A stretch of 64,000 nucleotides of DNA from Capnocytophaga catalasegens (GTDB taxonomy: Bacteria > Bacteroidota > Bacteroidia > Flavobacteriales > Flavobacteriaceae), in the NCBI RefSeq assembly GCF_026005215.1, contig NZ_BPMA01000021.1, positions 139,620-203,619 of the forward strand. Direction: 5' to 3'. The first letter of the stretch is position 1, and each line of letters opens with the position of its first letter. A program made the position numbers and the translations under genes. Positions 43,536 to 51,689 of the stretch are shown in pieces. The notes under the pieces are model-generated. The model made no database searches. It was not told where the DNA came from and was given only the letters and a program-made list of their open reading frames with translations.

Positions 43536-44954
43536 TTATTTATTATGATTTCTTAGTACTAAGATTTCTTCCATCTTTGGACTGAAAACTTCTGCAAATG
43601 TGTCTTCAATAACTCCATTTGTATTAACTACAATTGCTTTATTGACATTAAAACTGAACAAATGTCTATCTGAGTCTTTCCGATATGAGTCGATGTAATA
43701 CTGTTCTGTTCCTATTAAATCAGAATCAGCAACCTCATAAAGCCATTTTTGATAATTTCCTCCTATTTCAATGCCTACAAAATTAACATCGGGGCTAATT
43801 TCTTTCAATTGCTGGATACGATAATGCAAATACTTAGCATATTCATTTTCAATCGACCAAAAATAAAAAACATTATACACCGAAGGTTTTATCAGATTTT
43901 TGATATAAATCGTATCGTTATTGATATCAACTACCTGAAAATTTGGAAAAGGCTTGTTTTTTTCGAAATCAAGAATTGTTTGATAAAGTTGTTTTATTTC
44001 TCGTTTATGCGAATTATGCTCAATACGAGGGCTCAATTCTTCAACATAAATCCGGTTATACATTTCGTCACGTGGATTTAACAAATAAGAAAAAGAGGCA
44101 TTTCGGAGCATATTATCTTTAATTGCGTTGTGCTTAAAAACACTATCAATTGTTTGAAGTTTATTGAGTTGAAAATTCAATAATCGTGCTTCTCTATGAG
44201 TGCTTGGTATGTTGTCTATTACACTTTTTTGATAAGCAATATTATTAACATATTCTATCAAATATTGATAATATGGATTAAAATATGAAATTTCTAAGTC
44301 ATTATAATTAAGTTTTTTACGAAAATTATAAAAACATTCAGGAAGTATAATTTTCTTTTGAAAAATTCTCTCATTTTCAAGTTTATACAATTCGTAAGGT
44401 TTATGTGCATCAAAAAAGAAACTTGCCCAAGCTATTTTTTGTGCTTGAAGTGATAATTTTTTATTTTTTTTCAAAAAATCATTATAAATATGTTGATATC
44501 CAAGATAAATAGAATCAACTTTTGTAATAAATTTATCAGGAGACAAACGATACCACTTTTTGTACAAATTTTCATTTTGTTCAACTTTCAACTTCATTTC
44601 GTTGATAAAGTTATTTATAGAAGCATTTGTCCCTGAATAAGTTACACTCTTATGAAAGTTATATGTATTTGCTGAAAAAAGTAAACTATCTCCTTTTTCC
44701 AAATATATATATTGAAAATTATCGCTAGTTTTGAAATAATATAATCCATTTTGTTTCAAGTTACTCAAACGAAAACAAAAATTATTTTTAGTATCAATAG
44801 TGGCAGAATCAACTACTTGATCATTAAAATACAACACTACAAAATTATCAATAGGATTCAAAATCCTACCGCATAAGATTGTTTCGTGAGGCTCTTTTTT
44901 AGAACAACCTATACAAATTATAGTCAAAAAAAATAAAAATGCCTTTGTATTCAT
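43536..44954 (-). CDS. Lipoprotein with degenerate thioredoxin-like domain
   Basis: A 472-residue lipoprotein; MNTKAFLFFLTIICIGCSK ends in the lipobox cysteine at 17. The N-terminal third has strand-like DUF4369-style features (ILCGRILNPIDNFVVLYFND, FKTSDNFQYIYLEKGDSLLF), the middle is helical, and the C-terminal third resembles TlpA/AhpC thioredoxin domains (FPNFQVVDINNDTIYIKNL, then VYNVFYFWSIENEYAKYLHY). Where TlpA has WCxxC, this protein has WSIENEYAK without cysteines, so it should not be redox-active. Function unknown. Confidence 0.8.
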   Translation of the reverse strand: MNTKAFLFFLTIICIGCSKKEPHETILCGRILNPIDNFVVLYFNDQVVDSATIDTKNNFCFRLSNLKQNGLYYFKTSDNFQYIYLEKGDSLLFSANTYNFHKSVTYSGTNASINNFINEMKLKVEQNENLYKKWYRLSPDKFITKVDSIYLGYQHIYNDFLKKNKKLSLQAQKIAWASFFFDAHKPYELYKLENERIFQKKIILPECFYNFRKKLNYNDLEISYFNPYYQYLIEYVNNIAYQKSVIDNIPSTHREARLLNFQLNKLQTIDSVFKHNAIKDNMLRNASFSYLLNPRDEMYNRIYVEELSPRIEHNSHKREIKQLYQTILDFEKNKPFPNFQVVDINNDTIYIKNLIKPSVYNVFYFWSIENEYAKYLHYRIQQLKEISPDVNFVGIEIGGNYQKWLYEVADSDLIGTEQYYIDSYRKDSDRHLFSFNVNKAIVVNTNGVIEDTFAEVFSPKMEEILVLRNHNK

Positions 44955-45128
44955 ATTTTTTTCATTGAATATTGAGGCAAATTAAGTAAAAAATTATGGG
45001 GCATCTGGTTAATAGATTGTTAAATATCTATATATATGTTCATAAAAATCAATACTTTAACTAATATTTAATATTGTTTTGAGAAAAATATTTTATTTCT
45101 TCAAAAAAATATTCATTCTAAAAATAAA

Positions 45129-45152
45129 AAAACCGCCATTGAAAGCGGTTTT
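45129..45152 (-). terminator. Terminator of the thrS-infC-rpmI-rplT operon
   Basis: AAAACCGC (45129-45136) pairs with GCGGTTTT (45145-45152), followed by T residues on the minus strand, about 28 bp past the rplT stop. Confidence 0.85.
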
Positions 45153-45179
45153 CAAAACAGATATATCTTTATTAAACGT

Positions 45180-45524
45180 TTATTTTACTTTTTCAACAAT
45201 TGCTTTGAAAGCTTCTGGGTGATTCATTGCTAAATCAGCAAGAACTTTTCTATTTAATTCTATATTATTAGCTTTAAGAGCCCCCATAAACTTAGAATAC
45301 GACAATCCGTAAATACGTGCCCCCGCATTGATACGAGTAATCCACAAGGCACGGAATGTGCGTTTTTTGTTGCGACGGTCTCTATAAGCATATTGCATTG
45401 CTTTTTCAACTGCATTTTTAGCAACTGTCCAAACGTTTTTTCTACGACCAAAGAAACCTTTGGCTTGTTTCATTATTTTTTTTCTACGAGCTCTACGAGC
45501 TACTGAATTGACTGATCTTGGCAT
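45180..45524 (-). CDS. rplT: Ribosomal protein bL20
   Basis: A 114-residue large-subunit protein that binds 23S rRNA early in assembly. The N-terminus [40 protein letters not shown] and the motif [20 protein letters not shown] are conserved throughout bacteria. It is the last gene of thrS-infC-rpmI-rplT, with its own leader of 90 nt after rpmI. Confidence 0.98.
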   Translation of the reverse strand: MPRSVNSVARRARRKKIMKQAKGFFGRRKNVWTVAKNAVEKAMQYAYRDRRNKKRTFRALWITRINAGARIYGLSYSKFMGALKANNIELNRKVLADLAMNHPEAFKAIVEKVK

Positions 45525-45543
45525 AATTTTACTTATTTTTTGT

Positions 45544-45583
45544 AGCAGGCGACCTTGTTAAAGTTCTTCAATTTTAGCCCGCT
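45544..45583 (-). promoter_or_regulatory. Candidate L20-type autoregulatory hairpin between rpmI and rplT
   Basis: In the 90-nt rpmI-rplT gap the minus-strand RNA can pair AGCGGGC (45583-45577) with GCCTGCT (45550-45544), one G-U included, across a loop of 26 nt. L20 is known to repress its own operon by binding leader structures that mimic its 23S site in other bacteria; whether this is such a site is inference from position and pairing only. Confidence 0.4.
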
Positions 45584-45614
45584 CCAGGGTTAAACGTATT
45601 ACCTAATTACAGAT

Positions 45615-45812
45615 TTATTTCAAACCTAATTGTCTTTTTACACTACTTTCATCGTTAGTATGAACAAGCGCAGCATGGGTTAAAGCAAGTTTGCGCTTTT
45701 TCGATTTTTTAGTCAAAATATGACTTTTAAAAGCGTGTTTTCTTTTAATTTTGCCAGAACCCGTTATTTTGAAACGTTTCTTAGCACTTGATTTAGTTTT
45801 AATTTTTGGCAT
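45615..45812 (-). CDS. rpmI: Ribosomal protein bL35
   Basis: A 65-residue basic large-subunit protein starting [20 protein letters not shown], typical of bL35, with the C-terminal SVKRQLGLK. An in-frame ATG at 45866 would add 18 residues not seen in L35, so the start is taken at 45812. It precedes rplT by 90 bp. A TAnnTTTG box 65 bp upstream suggests an internal promoter. Confidence 0.98.
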   Translation of the reverse strand: MPKIKTKSSAKKRFKITGSGKIKRKHAFKSHILTKKSKKRKLALTHAALVHTNDESSVKRQLGLK

Positions 45813-45877
45813 TTTACTAAAATTTATGACATATCTGTTTGTTTTTGAAAGAATAATAAATCTCATCTTTCAGGGTG

Positions 45878-45885
45878 CAAATATA
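45878..45885 (-). promoter_or_regulatory. Internal promoter -7 box upstream of rpmI
   Basis: Minus-strand TATATTTG followed by CACC, 65 bp upstream of the rpmI ATG, matches TAnnTTTG. It would allow rpmI-rplT to be expressed apart from thrS-infC. Confidence 0.5.
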
Positions 45886-45974
45886 CAAAAACCTTTTATA
45901 TCTGAACTATTTTTTATTAAAAATATTTATTTTTTACGTTTTATAAGTAGCTGTTGCTGATTTATTTTTATGAC

Positions 45975-46016
45975 AATACCACCTTTGCAAAGATTATTCT
46001 CTGCAAAGATGGTATT
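45975..46016 (-). promoter_or_regulatory. Hairpin between infC and rpmI
   Basis: AATACCACCTTTGCA (45975-45989) pairs with TGCAAAGATGGTATT (46002-46016), 15 bp with one wobble and a 12-nt loop. On the minus strand no T-run follows closely, so it looks like a processing, partial termination or leader structure in the 233-bp infC-rpmI gap rather than a full terminator. Confidence 0.55.
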
Positions 46017-46045
46017 TTACACAAATTATATATTACGTGTTTTAT

Positions 46046-46600
46046 TTATTTTGCTTTTTTAAGTGGAGCGATGAACATTGTCATTCGTTTTCCTTCAAGT
46101 TTTGGCATTTGTTCAACTTTTCCAAATTCTTCTAAATCAACTGCTAAGCGAAGTAAAAGCTCCTGTCCTTGGTCTTTATAAACTATCGAACGTCCTTTAA
46201 AAAATACATAAGCTTTGAGTTTCGCTCCGTCTTTTAAGAATTTTTCACCGTGACGTTTTTTGAATTGGTAGTCATGATCATCGGTCTGAGGTCCAAAACG
46301 TATTTCTTTGATTTCTACCTTAGTTGCTTTCGCTTTAAGTTCCTTGGTACGTTTCTTTTGTTCATAAAGAAACTTTTTGTAATCAATAATTTTACATACA
46401 GGTGGTTCAGCATTGGGTGATATTTCTACCAAATCCAATTCCATTTCTTCTGCAAGTCGCAGAGCTTCTTTGGTCGGATACACGCCCATTTCGACGTTAT
46501 CGCCCACCAAACGCACTTCGGGTACGCGAATATCGCGATTTATCCGATGAGAAGATTTATCTTCTTTTGCGTCTTTGTTGTTGTTTGTTACTTTACTAAT
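46046..46600 (-). CDS. infC: Translation initiation factor IF-3, ATT start
   Basis: IF-3 controls start-codon selection. The sequence contains [20 protein letters not shown] at the N-terminal domain, then [19 protein letters not shown], the linker [17 protein letters not shown], and the C-terminal domain with [20 protein letters not shown]. Residues before VRLVGDN belong to IF-3, so a start at the internal GTG (46516) would truncate it. Going upstream, no ATG or GTG occurs before the thrS stop, and ATT AGT AAA at 46600-46592 is the best start, giving 184 residues. E. coli infC also uses AUU, as part of IF-3 autoregulation. Confidence 0.9.
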   Translation of the reverse strand: MSKVTNNNKDAKEDKSSHRINRDIRVPEVRLVGDNVEMGVYPTKEALRLAEEMELDLVEISPNAEPPVCKIIDYKKFLYEQKKRTKELKAKATKVEIKEIRFGPQTDDHDYQFKKRHGEKFLKDGAKLKAYVFFKGRSIVYKDQGQELLLRLAVDLEEFGKVEQMPKLEGKRMTMFIAPLKKAK

Positions 46601-46617
46601 GGCTTTATATTTTTTAA

Positions 46618-48567
46618 TTATACATTATTTTTAAAGCTTTTTATAGCTTCATTTACTTCATTATTAACAAGTTGTGCAAAATCTTCAACGGACAAAGTTC
46701 CCAGATTTTCACCTCCGTGTTTGCGAACAGAAATCATTCCATTTTTCTCTTCCTCCTCTCCTACTACCAGTATATAAGGGATTTTTTTGGTTTCTGCTTC
46801 GCGAATTTTCTTACCAATTGTCTCGTTACGATTATCTATCAGGGTGCGAATATCGGAATTTTCTAACAAATGTAAAACTTTTTGAGCATATTTTTCATAT
46901 TTTTCACTAATAGAAAGGATTATTGCCTGTTCAGGTATCAACCAAAGTGGGAAATTCCCTGCTGTATGCTCCAACAAAATAGCCACAAAACGCTCCATAC
47001 TTCCGAATGGTGCTCGGTGAATCATCACTGGTCTATGAAGTTCATTATCAGAACCTTTGTACCACAAATCAAAACGCTCTGGCAAGTTGTAATCCACTTG
47101 GATAGTTCCCAATTGCCAACTTCTACCCAAAGCATCTTTTACCATAAAATCCAGTTTTGGCCCATAGAAAGCCGCTTCACCGGTTTCGATGACATAGTTC
47201 AAGCCTTTTTCTTTGGCAGCATTGATAATCGCGTTTTCTGCTTTTTCCCAATTTTCGTTACTTCCGATGTATTTCGAAGGATTTTCAGGGTCACGGAGCG
47301 ACACTTGAGCTGTAAAGTTTTCAAAACCAAGTGATCCAAATACATAAAGTACCAAATCAATTACATTTTTGAACTCAGCATCCAATTGCTCTGGCGTACA
47401 GAATATGTGAGCATCATCTTGTGTAAAACAACGAACACGTGTAAGTCCGTGAAGTTCACCACTTTGCTCATATCTATAAACCGTTCCGAACTCTGCAAAT
47501 CGTTTTGGTAAATCCTTGTAACTCCACGGACGCGAATTGTAAATCTCGCAATGATGCGGACAATTCATCGGTTTTAACAAATATTCCTCTCCTTCATTAG
47601 GAGTAGCAATTGGCTGGAAGCTATCTTTTCCATATTTCTCCCAATGCCCCGAAGTTACGTACAAATCTTTATGCCCGATATGTGGCGAAACCACCTGTTC
47701 ATACCCTGCTTGTTTTTGTGCTTTTCGTAAAAATTGTTTCAAACGCTCACGCAAAGCAGCTCCTTTGGGTAACCACAACGGCAATCCTTGTCCTACTTTA
47801 TTTGAAAATGTAAATAACTCTAATTCTTTACCTAACTTTCTGTGGTCACGCTTTTTAGCTTCTTCCAAAAGAGTTAAATACTCTGTTAAATCTTTTTGTT
47901 TTGGGAACGAAATTCCATACACACGTGTGAGCTGAGGCTTGTTTTCATCGCCACGCCAATACGCTCCTGCAATACTTAATAACTTAACTGCTTTTATAAA
48001 ACCTGTATTTGGCAAATGTCCGCCACGGCAAAGGTCTGTAAAAGTGCTATGGTCGCAAAATGTTATTTCTCCATCTTGCAGATTTTCAATAAGTTCTGTT
48101 TTAAATTCGTTTTTCCCTTTGTAATAAGAAAGAGCATCAGCTTTGGATACTTCACGAAGTTTAAATTCGTATTTTCCGCGAGCTATTTCGAGCATTTTTT
48201 TCTCAATTTCGGGAAAATCTTTTTCAGAAATAGCATTTCCGTTGAAATCAATATCGTAATAAAATCCGTTATTTATTGCAGGACCAATAGTTAGTTTTAC
48301 ATTAGGATACATCTCTTCAATGGCTTGTGCCAAAATGTGAGCGGAAGAATGCCAGAAGGCTTTTTTTCCTTCCTCATCATTCCAAGTGTACAAAATCAAA
48401 CTACCATCGATGGTCAAGGGCGTTGAAGTTTCAATAATCTTTCCATTGAAACTGGCAGAAAGTACATTACGCGCCAATCCTTCACTAATACTTTGAGCTA
48501 CTTGCATTGGAGTTGTACCCTTATCGTAATTCTTTACCGAACCATCTGGTAATGTAATTTGTATCAT
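46618..48567 (-). CDS. thrS: Threonyl-tRNA synthetase
   Basis: Charges tRNA-Thr. A 649-residue class II enzyme with the N-terminal TGS domain ([19 protein letters not shown]), the editing domain ([19 protein letters not shown], with HSSAH), catalytic core motifs [19 protein letters not shown] and [20 protein letters not shown], and the anticodon-binding domain ([20 protein letters not shown]). An in-frame earlier start (48621) adds a lysine-rich prefix unlike other ThrRS and is rejected. infC begins 17 bp after its stop. Confidence 0.97.
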   Translation of the reverse strand: MIQITLPDGSVKNYDKGTTPMQVAQSISEGLARNVLSASFNGKIIETSTPLTIDGSLILYTWNDEEGKKAFWHSSAHILAQAIEEMYPNVKLTIGPAINNGFYYDIDFNGNAISEKDFPEIEKKMLEIARGKYEFKLREVSKADALSYYKGKNEFKTELIENLQDGEITFCDHSTFTDLCRGGHLPNTGFIKAVKLLSIAGAYWRGDENKPQLTRVYGISFPKQKDLTEYLTLLEEAKKRDHRKLGKELELFTFSNKVGQGLPLWLPKGAALRERLKQFLRKAQKQAGYEQVVSPHIGHKDLYVTSGHWEKYGKDSFQPIATPNEGEEYLLKPMNCPHHCEIYNSRPWSYKDLPKRFAEFGTVYRYEQSGELHGLTRVRCFTQDDAHIFCTPEQLDAEFKNVIDLVLYVFGSLGFENFTAQVSLRDPENPSKYIGSNENWEKAENAIINAAKEKGLNYVIETGEAAFYGPKLDFMVKDALGRSWQLGTIQVDYNLPERFDLWYKGSDNELHRPVMIHRAPFGSMERFVAILLEHTAGNFPLWLIPEQAIILSISEKYEKYAQKVLHLLENSDIRTLIDNRNETIGKKIREAETKKIPYILVVGEEEEKNGMISVRKHGGENLGTLSVEDFAQLVNNEVNEAIKSFKNNV

Positions 48568-48590
48568 TTTTTTCTTTTTTGTTGAAGTGG

Positions 48591-48598
48591 CAAATTTA
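48591..48598 (-). promoter_or_regulatory. Promoter -7 box for thrS
   Basis: Minus-strand TAAATTTG, 23 bp upstream of the ATG at 48567, fits TAnnTTTG. The position supports the shorter thrS start. Confidence 0.55.
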
Positions 48599-48728
48599 GT
48601 TTTTTTTTTTCTTTTTATCAAGATGAAAATTAAAAATAATAAATAATTATTTCAATTTTTATTTAAATAATTAAAAATCAATATTTTAATTTTACAAAAA
48701 ACATTTTATTCAGAGAAAAAAATCAAAT

Positions 48729-49325
48729 TTATTCTTGTTCTTTTTCAAACAATTCTCGGATATTTCCATACGAATTTTGTAAAATTTTAGCGATTTTCTC
48801 AGGTTTTTTCCACTTTACTTTTTCTATATCTTCTTCAATTTGTGGTATAAATTTCGCTTTAGTCGTTGAATACATATTAAACCAATGAGTTTCTTTGAGT
48901 TGATACTTCCCATCTCGATGAAAAATATGATATGTTATTGCTCGAAAATTAAGCAAAATTAGGTCTTTTATACCTGTTTCTTCTTTAACTTCACGCAAAG
49001 CACACTGACTAAGTGTTTCTCCTTTGTCCAATTTTCCTTTGGGCAAATCCCATTTTCCTTTGCGTTTTATGAACAAAATTTGTTTTTTTTCATTAGTAAC
49101 AATTCCACCAGCAGCTCGAACTAATTTTATTTTTTTAACAAATTTATTCAAAAGTTTCTTTTCTTTTGGGTGATACAATACGATTTTATCAACATCTTTT
49201 TTATCAAGTTCTGTCATTATTTTATCTATCGACATATCTTCGAGCAAAAAATATTTGACGCTGTCCAAATAATCTTGTACATTTGTCAAAATTATCACCT
49301 TATCATTAACAAAAATTTTATACAT
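48729..49325 (-). CDS. NUDIX hydrolase
   Basis: A 198-residue NUDIX enzyme. The box is GKLDKGETLSQCALREVKEE with the following TGI (G-x5-E-x7-REUxEExGU), preceded by WDLPKGKL. About 90 residues precede the catalytic domain, an N-terminal extension seen in flavobacterial relatives next to pyrE as I recall. The substrate, probably a nucleoside diphosphate derivative, is unknown. Its start codon is divergent from pyrE with only 9 bp between, so the two control regions overlap the opposite gene. Confidence 0.9.
   Translation of the reverse strand: MYKIFVNDKVIILTNVQDYLDSVKYFLLEDMSIDKIMTELDKKDVDKIVLYHPKEKKLLNKFVKKIKLVRAAGGIVTNEKKQILFIKRKGKWDLPKGKLDKGETLSQCALREVKEETGIKDLILLNFRAITYHIFHRDGKYQLKETHWFNMYSTTKAKFIPQIEEDIEKVKWKKPEKIAKILQNSYGNIRELFEKEQE
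49254..49285 (+). promoter_or_regulatory. pyrE promoter inside the NUDIX coding sequence (TTTG-N20-TACATTTG)
   Basis: TTTG at 49254-49257 and TACATTTG at 49278-49285 are spaced by 20 bp, a strong Bacteroidetes match. It lies within the first 75 bp of the divergent NUDIX gene and 49 bp before the pyrE ATG at 49335. Confidence 0.7.
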
Positions 49326-49334
49326 TATATTTTT

Positions 49335-49979
49335 ATGATTTTAGAAAATAATACCGCCAAAAAAGTGGCTGAGTTGCTGCTGCAAATTAACGCAATAAAA
49401 TTGAATTCTGAAAATCCTTTTACGTGGGCATCGGGTTGGAGGTCTCCTATTTATTGTGATAACCGAATTATTTTATCATATCCTACTGTAAGAGAGCAAA
49501 TTGCAGAAAATATGGCTCAACAAATAAAAAGGCTTTATGGTATTCCTGACCTTATTGCAGGAGTTGCCACAGGAGCTATCGGGATAGGTCTTTTAGTTGC
49601 CGAAAAGCTAAAACTTCCTTTTATATATGTTCGCCCTGAACCCAAAAAACACGGAAGACAAAATCAAATAGAAGGTAAAGCCGAAAAAGGACAAAAAGTG
49701 GTTGTTATTGAAGACCTTATCAGTACAGGAATGAGTAGCTTAAACGCTATTAGCGCTCTGAAAAACAACAACTTACATGTACTTGGTATGCTTGCTATTT
49801 TCTCTTACGGGTTTGATACAGCAATACAAAATTTTGCCAAAGAAAATGTAACAATTCACTCCCTTAGCGACTACGAACATTTGCTCGAAAAAGCCATCGA
49901 AATAAAATATATTTCAGAAAATGAGTTAGAAACCTTAAAAAAATGGCGCACACAGCCCGAAAAATGGAATCAGTTATGA
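49335..49979 (+). CDS. pyrE: Orotate phosphoribosyltransferase
   Basis: Makes OMP from orotate and PRPP in pyrimidine synthesis. The 214 residues include FTWASGWRSPIYCDNR near residue 28, the dimer-lysine region RPEPKKHGRQNQIEGKAEKG, and the PRPP-binding motif VVVIEDLISTGMSSLNAI. ATG 49335 gives the canonical N-terminus; the longer frame would begin inside the NUDIX gene and the promoter. The downstream SRPBCC gene overlaps it by 4 bp (ATGA). Confidence 0.95.
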   Translation: MILENNTAKKVAELLLQINAIKLNSENPFTWASGWRSPIYCDNRIILSYPTVREQIAENMAQQIKRLYGIPDLIAGVATGAIGIGLLVAEKLKLPFIYVRPEPKKHGRQNQIEGKAEKGQKVVVIEDLISTGMSSLNAISALKNNNLHVLGMLAIFSYGFDTAIQNFAKENVTIHSLSDYEHLLEKAIEIKYISENELETLKKWRTQPEKWNQL

Positions 49980-50374
49980 AATTAGAAAGCAAACCTACCT
50001 CTGTGGCTCAAACTAGCCAATTTATTTTTGAAAAAATGGAAAATCTTGCCAATTTTGAAGTTCTAATGCCTGATAATTTACAAAAATTTGTTGTATTAGA
50101 TGAAAAATCATTTGTTTTTGCTTTAAAAGGAATGCCAGAAATTCATCTTGAAAAAAAAGAAAGCACACCATATAGTCGGTTAGTATATGGAGCAAAAGAA
50201 GGAAAAATACCTTTCGGATTAATACTTTTACTTCAATCAATATCGGAAAAGGAAGTTGAAATACAATTCGTTTTTGAAAGTAATTTGAATCCAATGATGG
50301 CAATGATGGTAAAAGCCCCTGTAAGCAAACTTATTGAAACAATGGCAGAAAAGCTAAAAAATATACCTTTTTAA
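49976..50374 (+). CDS. SRPBCC-family (START-like) protein
   Basis: A 132-residue protein predicted to form an SRPBCC hydrophobic-ligand fold: MKLESKPTSVAQTSQFIFEK with an opening strand, PDNLQKFVVLDEKSFVFALK in the middle and a long C-terminal helix (VKAPVSKLIETMAEKLKNIP). It starts at ATG 49976, overlapping the pyrE stop as ATGA, so it is translationally coupled. The ligand is unknown; the pyrE link may be only positional. Confidence 0.75.
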   Translation: MKLESKPTSVAQTSQFIFEKMENLANFEVLMPDNLQKFVVLDEKSFVFALKGMPEIHLEKKESTPYSRLVYGAKEGKIPFGLILLLQSISEKEVEIQFVFESNLNPMMAMMVKAPVSKLIETMAEKLKNIPF

Positions 50375-50435
50375 AAGTATTATTTAGACTATTTTTTTAT
50401 TAACATACATCAATATTTTCTATTGATTTTTATTA

Positions 50436-50443
50436 TATCTTTG
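50436..50443 (+). promoter_or_regulatory. Promoter -7 box for the YjdI-YjdJ gene
   Basis: TATCTTTG matches TAnnTTTG, 37 bp before the ATG at 50481. Confidence 0.55.
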
Positions 50444-50480
50444 TCGCAATATAAAATTAACAAAAATAAATCCTATCATT

Positions 50481-50978
50481 ATGTCTTTAAAGAAAGAATA
50501 TGACAATGGTGAATTGACTATTGTTTGGCAACCCGATAAATGCACACATGCAGGAGTTTGCGTTCGTACATTACCGAATGTATATAAACCCAAAGAAAAA
50601 CCTTGGATAAATCCTGAAAATGCAACAATTGAAGAATTAAAAAATCAAATAGATAAATGTCCATCAGGGGCTCTTTCATACCGAATGAATACATCTATTG
50701 AAATTACTCATACAGACCGAGAACAAAATGGTATTTTTCAGGCCTTTGAGAAAGGAATCGCTATGGGAGAAATAACGTATGCATGGTCAGGGAAAAATAC
50801 ATTTATAGTCACTCATACGGGAGTGCGTCCTGAGTTTGAAGGCAAAGGAATTGCTAAAAAAATGTTTCTAGAAGTTATCCGATATGCTCGTGAAAATCAG
50901 AAAAAAATCGTTCCTCTTTGTCCTTTTGCCAAAGTTATGTTTGAACGATATGATGAATTTCGAGATGTTTTAAAATAA
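50481..50978 (+). CDS. Fusion of YjdI-type (4Fe-4S) domain and YjdJ-type acetyltransferase
   Basis: A 165-residue fusion. Residues 1-70 resemble the YjdI mono-cluster ferredoxin family: KCTHAGVCVRTLPNVYKP, a PWINPENA turn, and KCPSGALSYR give Cys21, Cys27 and Cys60 as visible candidate ligands. Residues 80-165 form a small GNAT-type N-acetyltransferase (YjdJ-like): VTHTGVRPEFEGKGIAKKM is the acetyl-CoA loop, then VPLCPFAKVMFERYDEF. In E. coli these are separate adjacent genes, as I recall. The fusion suggests they act together. The substrate is unknown. Confidence 0.88.
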   Translation: MSLKKEYDNGELTIVWQPDKCTHAGVCVRTLPNVYKPKEKPWINPENATIEELKNQIDKCPSGALSYRMNTSIEITHTDREQNGIFQAFEKGIAMGEITYAWSGKNTFIVTHTGVRPEFEGKGIAKKMFLEVIRYARENQKKIVPLCPFAKVMFERYDEFRDVLK

Positions 50979-51024
50979 CGTATTCCTTTTTATAAATTTA
51001 ATTTTATACATTTTAATTTTTTTT

Positions 51025-51056
51025 AGCAAGAAATTTTCTGATTTCTTGCTTTTTTA
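51025..51056 (+). terminator. Terminator after the YjdI-YjdJ gene
   Basis: AGCAAGAAAT (51025-51034) pairs with ATTTCTTGCT (51041-51050), followed by a T-run. Confidence 0.85.
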
Positions 51057-51072
51057 TTTATAACAAATTTGA

Positions 51073-51213
51073 TTCTTAACCTATATCAATTTTTAAAAAA
51101 ATATTTGAAATTGTATCTTTGTACTATAATAATGAATAAAAAAACATAAAGCTACACGATAAAAACTTCTTAACCTATATCAATTTTTTTTATTTATAGT
51201 TGTTGTAACTTTG
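51073..51213 (+). promoter_or_regulatory. Duplicated upstream element and two promoter boxes
   Basis: A 22-bp segment beginning TTCTTAACCTATATC is repeated perfectly at 51073-51094 and 51167-51188. Each copy is followed by a TAnnTTTG box: TATCTTTG at 51114-51121 (41 bp from the first repeat start) and TAACTTTG at 51206-51213 (39 bp from the second). After the first box an ATG at about 51132 opens a 5-codon frame (MNKKT, then stop) resembling the real start (MNKYV) of the gene at 51239. It looks like a duplicated promoter plus start region, or an activator-binding site used twice. Confidence 0.75.
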
Positions 51214-51238
51214 TGTTATAAATTAAAATCATAACAAG

Positions 51239-51625
51239 ATGAACAAATATGTAATTCTAAACGTAACTGAAAACACAAAAAATGTTAGTGAAGTAGCTAA
51301 ACAACACCCTGCTATTGAGTTTGAAACAATAAACAATATAGAACAAGCTATTGAAAAGCTACATAATTTATCTGCAAATGTTATCTTTATTGATGAATCT
51401 ATTTCAGAAGAAGATACTGAAAAGATCCAAAAAATAGGAACACTTTTGCACCCCGATGTAACTATCCGTTTGGTCGATTTTAATAATCAAAACGAATATG
51501 ACCAATTGGTTGTAACACTTCGTAAGGAATATTTTAAACAAAAAATGACTCGATATACTTTTGAAGACAACCCAAATTTGAATAATCCGTTTTTGAATTT
51601 GGATAAAACCAACATTTTTAATTAA
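51239..51625 (+). CDS. Hypothetical protein, possible receiver-like fold
   Basis: A 128-residue soluble protein starting MNKYVILNVTENTKNVSEVA. The pattern of strand, helix, ANVIFIDESISEEDTEKIQK (a strand ending in Asp) and DVTIRLVDFNNQNEYDQL resembles a flavodoxin-like or response-regulator-like alpha/beta fold, but the phospho-acceptor pattern is not complete enough for me to call a receiver. The C-terminus is Asn-rich. It is preceded by two promoter boxes and followed by pirin 64 bp downstream without an obvious terminator. Confidence 0.65.
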   Translation: MNKYVILNVTENTKNVSEVAKQHPAIEFETINNIEQAIEKLHNLSANVIFIDESISEEDTEKIQKIGTLLHPDVTIRLVDFNNQNEYDQLVVTLRKEYFKQKMTRYTFEDNPNLNNPFLNLDKTNIFN

Positions 51626-51689
51626 GAAATTGAATCTTAAAAAAAGAATAAAATTATAAATAAATATAAACCAATAAAAAAAATTAGTA

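Noticed and set aside
46046..46516. IF-3 starting at the internal GTG
   Set aside because: It would drop the conserved N-terminal [10 protein letters not shown] segment, which is clearly encoded upstream in frame.
49170..49334. N-terminal extension of pyrE
   Set aside because: It lies inside the divergent NUDIX gene and the pyrE promoter, and is not similar to other PyrE proteins.
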